Source of the DNA: an uncultured Alphaproteobacteria bacterium | GTDB taxonomy: Bacteria; Pseudomonadota; Alphaproteobacteria; SP197 | DNA: 39,125 nucleotides | Assembly: GCA_943787175.1 (NCBI GenBank) | Contig: CALSLK010000033.1 | Coordinates: 1-39,125, forward strand | Direction of reading: 5' to 3' | In this document: one piece after another, positions 37,116 to 39,125 of the stretch | Layout of the letters: the number at the start of each line of letters is the position of its first letter | Numbering within the stretch: the first letter of the stretch is position 1 | The notes under the pieces: model-generated | What the model was told of the DNA's origin: nothing | The model's database searches: none | Seen by the model: only the letters and a program-made list of their open reading frames with translations | Position numbers and translations under genes: made by a program

Positions 37116-37769
37116 ATGGGGCTTACCAAGATCAAGAATTGGCTTAAAAGCGATCCTTCCGGAGTAACGTCATCCGTGCGCCGCGTGACGATGATGGCTC
37201 TGCCGGTGCTGCTTGCTGCCTTTGCCGGGGCAGGAATGGGCGGTGTCATCGGCACCTTCGTGATCGCGAGCGCGCCTGCTTTGCCCGTGATGCCTGCCGT
37301 TACGATCCAGCCACCAGCCATCGTGGTCCAGTCCCAGATCGAGGTCGAGCCGCTCGAAGCACCACCACGGCCTGCTCTTGCCCTGACCATTCCTGGAGCG
37401 CCACACCGGCCGGCACTTTATGCTCTGCTGCTCAGCGGTGAGGTCGAGAGCCATTCGGACGCGGTCATTGCAGGGGCGCCGCATCGGCTGAGTTCCTTCG
37501 CACAGCTCTTTTGGTTCTACGGACTTCAGGAACAAGCACCAGAGAGAGTCATTCCCGGGCCAGCACACAAGCCTGCTGAACTGGCGGCACTCTACGCGCA
37601 AAGCTTGGACGCTGCCCCCAGTCCCTTACAGGTGATACCTGGTGCGCCACATCGCCCTGCCGAGACTGGGGTGGCGGACCTTGTGCCGGACTCCCTGGAA
37701 GACGAGTCCGGTGCCAGGTTGGTTTGGGTTGAAAAACCCGATCCGGCAGAGCCGGGCAGACTGAACTAG
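37116..37769 (+). CDS. Membrane anchor and repeat region of a divergent polysaccharide deacetylase, ended by an in-frame TAG
   Basis: 217 residues. A cytoplasmic basic head (residues 1-23, SSVRR) is followed by one hydrophobic segment (about 24-53) and then a Pro-rich region that should be periplasmic. Residues 91-182 carry four copies of a motif like VIPGAPHRPA at about 26-28 residue spacing, joined by helical linkers (ALYALLLSG, AELAALYAQSLD). The frame stops at TAG 37767-37769. The same frame continues without shift through the deacetylase domain that starts at 37803. Proteins of this family usually have an N-terminal anchor and linker before the catalytic domain, so the two parts are probably one 565-residue protein interrupted by a nonsense or miscalled base. 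It is divergent from trpG. Confidence 0.7.
   Translation: MGLTKIKNWLKSDPSGVTSSVRRVTMMALPVLLAAFAGAGMGGVIGTFVIASAPALPVMPAVTIQPPAIVVQSQIEVEPLEAPPRPALALTIPGAPHRPALYALLLSGEVESHSDAVIAGAPHRLSSFAQLFWFYGLQEQAPERVIPGPAHKPAELAALYAQSLDAAPSPLQVIPGAPHRPAETGVADLVPDSLEDESGARLVWVEKPDPAEPGRLN
37386..37661 (+). repeat. Four copies of a ~28-residue protein repeat (IPGAPHRP motif)
   Basis: Within the preceding protein, TIPGAPHRPA (residues 91-100), VIAGAPHRLS (117-126), VIPGPAHKPA (145-154) and VIPGAPHRPA (173-182) recur with spacings of 26, 28 and 28 residues. The consensus is V-I-P-G-A-P-H-R-P-A, then a short apparent helix rich in Ala and Leu, then acidic or polar residues. The DNA copies differ at many positions, so this is an old or selected protein repeat rather than a recent duplication. 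Confidence 0.75.
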
Positions 37770-37802
37770 CGGCTCGCCTTTCCGGATCAGGATGAAGAGT
37801 CG

Positions 37803-38813
37803 ATGGTTGCGTCGGCTGTCGCGCCCGAACCACACACCATGCCGGAAATTGTCTTGTTGCTTGCAGCGCAGGGCACCGTTCGTGAAGAGGTTGCCGCCGA
37901 AGAACCGGCGATCAACGATCCGCAGAATACTGACATAGCGTTGCGCTCGACCTGGAATATCGCTTCGCTGGACATTACGGATATTGCGCCGTTTGAATCG
38001 ACCGTAGTGGCGATTGCCCCTGTGCCGGAAGAGAAGCCGTTCATACCCGCCGTACCGGATGTGACCATCGAGAACGACGTGCGAGAGGTGCTGGTTCTGG
38101 ACCCGTTCGTTGACGGTGCTCCCATGATCGCGATCATGATCGATGATCTGGGCATCAGCGAAGATCGCGCGCGTCTGATGAGCGCCCTGCCTGGCCCGCT
38201 GACTCTTGCCTTCATGCCCTATGGTGAAGATGTCGCTGCTCTGGCGGAGATCGCAACGAATGCCGGACACGAGCTGTTTCTGCATCTTCCCATGGAGCCG
38301 TTGGATGCAACGGTCGACCCTGGGCCGCACGCGCTGCTGGGAGGCGTAAGCTCTGATGAGTTGATGCGTCAGCTTCTATGGAATCTTGAGCGCTTCGACG
38401 GCTATGTCGGGGTCAACAATCACATGGGAAGCGAGCTGACACAGGATCTCGCGGCCATGAACCTCGTTATGGCTGAATTGCGCACCCGTGACCTGATGTT
38501 TGTCGACTCCCTGACAGCACCCGCGTCCGTTGCCTACAGTACGGCCCGTCGGCACGGCTTGCCTGCTGTCCGGCGGGATCTCTTTATCGACAATGTTGCC
38601 GAACGTGATGCGATCTATGCCCAGCTATACGCTCTGGAGGCCATGGCGCTGCACCGGGGTTATGCGCTTGGCATTGCCCATCCCTATGACATCACAGCTG
38701 AGGTCCTAGCCGAATGGCTGCCCAGCGTTCAGGCCCGCGGCTTCAGGCTTGTCCCCGCCAGCGCCATCGTTACCCACAACGAAGACCATCTCACGAGGAC
38801 CGCCGCAGACTGA
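37803..38813 (+). CDS. Divergent polysaccharide deacetylase domain (DUF610 / PF04748)
   Basis: 336 residues if read alone from ATG 37803. The first 100 are a low-complexity, acidic and hydrophobic linker. The catalytic domain then shows MIAIMIDDLGISEDRARL, the metal-site Asp pair, LTLAFMPYGEDVAALAEIA, HELFLHLPMEP, GYVGVNNHMGSELTQD with the metal His, LMFVDSLTAPASVAY, and the C-terminal IAHPYDITAEVLAEWLP. This family is related to NodB-type deacetylases and is thought to act on periplasmic or surface glycans; no member's substrate is well established. It has no signal peptide of its own, which supports joining it to the upstream anchor through the TAG at 37767. SD-like AGGATGAAGAG before the ATG could allow separate translation. 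It converges with trpE, 32 bases away. Confidence 0.85.
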   Translation: MVASAVAPEPHTMPEIVLLLAAQGTVREEVAAEEPAINDPQNTDIALRSTWNIASLDITDIAPFESTVVAIAPVPEEKPFIPAVPDVTIENDVREVLVLDPFVDGAPMIAIMIDDLGISEDRARLMSALPGPLTLAFMPYGEDVAALAEIATNAGHELFLHLPMEPLDATVDPGPHALLGGVSSDELMRQLLWNLERFDGYVGVNNHMGSELTQDLAAMNLVMAELRTRDLMFVDSLTAPASVAYSTARRHGLPAVRRDLFIDNVAERDAIYAQLYALEAMALHRGYALGIAHPYDITAEVLAEWLPSVQARGFRLVPASAIVTHNEDHLTRTAAD

Positions 38814-38845
38814 TCAGATTCGGCAGGAGTACGTTCTGATCAAGA

Positions 38846-39125
38846 CTAGCGGTTCAGCCCGCCACGTCCGGAGAACCGGACGGCTTCCTCTGCAGCACGA
38901 AGAAGTGCGCGAGCCTTGTTGCGGCATTCCTGGTGTTCGGATTCGGGGTCACTGTCGGTCACCACGCCGGCTCCTGCCTGCACATGCAGGACGCCATCCT
39001 TGATGATGGCGGTCCGAAGCGCGATGCACGTGTCCATCGAACCGTTTGCCGAAAAGTAACCGATGGCCCCGCCATAGACGCCGCGCCGGTCGGTCTCGAG
39101 TTCGTCGATGATCTCCATGGCGCGC
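38846..39125 (-). CDS. trpE: Anthranilate synthase component I, C-terminal fragment
   Basis: The last 92 or so codons of a minus-strand gene that runs off the right edge; the stop is TAG at 38848-38846. The segment [20 protein letters not shown], then [20 protein letters not shown] and [17 protein letters not shown], is the highly conserved C-terminus of the chorismate-binding enzymes in its TrpE form. TrpE converts chorismate to anthranilate with ammonia from TrpG. Its partner trpG lies on the same strand but 1.9 kb downstream, separated by the oppositely directed deacetylase. The start and any leader attenuator are outside the window. Confidence 0.93.
   Translation of the reverse strand, partial: RAMEIIDELETDRRGVYGGAIGYFSANGSMDTCIALRTAIIKDGVLHVQAGAGVVTDSDPESEHQECRNKARALLRAAEEAVRFSGRGGLNR

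Noticed and set aside
37767..37769. TAG read as pyrrolysine or by natural suppression
   Set aside because: Nothing in the window suggests amber recoding, and normal genes here end in TAG (for example the TauD-type gene and trpE). A base error or true stop is more likely.
1..39125. CRISPR arrays, tRNA or rRNA genes, insertion sequences, prophage genes
   Set aside because: No regularly spaced repeats, tRNA arm motifs, transposase or integrase segments, or flanking repeats were found on reading through the window.

Overview
The window looks like a chromosomal block from an alphaproteobacterium of roughly 60% GC, probably in or near the Rhodospirillales. Three things support this. The core gene order (dnaE, rpsB-tsf-pyrH-frr-uppS-cdsA-dxr-rseP-bamA-ompH-lpxD-fabZ-lpxA-lpxI-lpxB, then gltA and gltX, then comEC, lexA, moeA, moaC, trpCDG) is typical of that class. 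The lipid A pathway uses LpxI rather than LpxH. The lexA promoter carries a GTTC-N7-GTTC box, the SOS operator type of Alphaproteobacteria. No rRNA, tRNA, CRISPR array, insertion sequence or prophage was seen.

Layout. 1-5.3 kb is accessory metabolism: the tail of an SDR oxidoreductase, an AIM24-like protein, a small unknown gene divergent from a broken LysR regulator, an amidohydrolase, a TauD-type dioxygenase and a VOC protein. 5.4-9.0 kb is dnaE, with a long hairpin just before its start. 9.1-23.5 kb is the translation / isoprenoid / phospholipid / outer-membrane block: ribosomal protein S2 and EF-Ts, a terminator, UMP kinase and ribosome recycling factor, UppS, CdsA and Dxr, RseP, BamA and the OmpH chaperone, and the lipid A enzymes LpxD, FabZ, LpxA, LpxI and LpxB. 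23.5-26.9 kb is an accessory insert (a Rieske oxygenase, an MmgE/PrpD protein and glyoxalase I) placed between lpxB and gltA. 26.9-29.8 kb holds gltA and gltX on the minus strand. comEC follows on the plus strand. lexA, moeA, moaC, trpC, trpD and trpG run on the minus strand, the last five chained by 4-nt ATGA overlaps. 37.1-38.8 kb is a plus-strand divergent polysaccharide deacetylase that separates trpG from trpE. The 3' end of trpE closes the window.

The genes work together mainly in envelope building. UppS and Dxr feed undecaprenyl carrier synthesis, CdsA feeds phospholipids, LpxD/FabZ/LpxA/LpxI/LpxB make the lipid A precursor, and BamA, OmpH and RseP assemble and monitor the outer membrane. 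A second theme is tryptophan synthesis coupled to molybdenum cofactor synthesis and SOS control.

The sequence has a strong quality pattern. From 5.4 to 20.2 kb and from 28.4 to 35.4 kb every gene is intact. Elsewhere reading frames break repeatedly, including in genes that should be essential (fabZ, lpxA, lpxB, gltA) and in trpD. Several of the breaks lie in patches much richer in GC than their flanks. I read most of these as assembly or consensus errors rather than real pseudogenes. The most novel element I found is a roughly 28-residue periplasmic repeat in the membrane-anchored N-terminal half of the deacetylase, which is cut from its catalytic half by one in-frame TAG.
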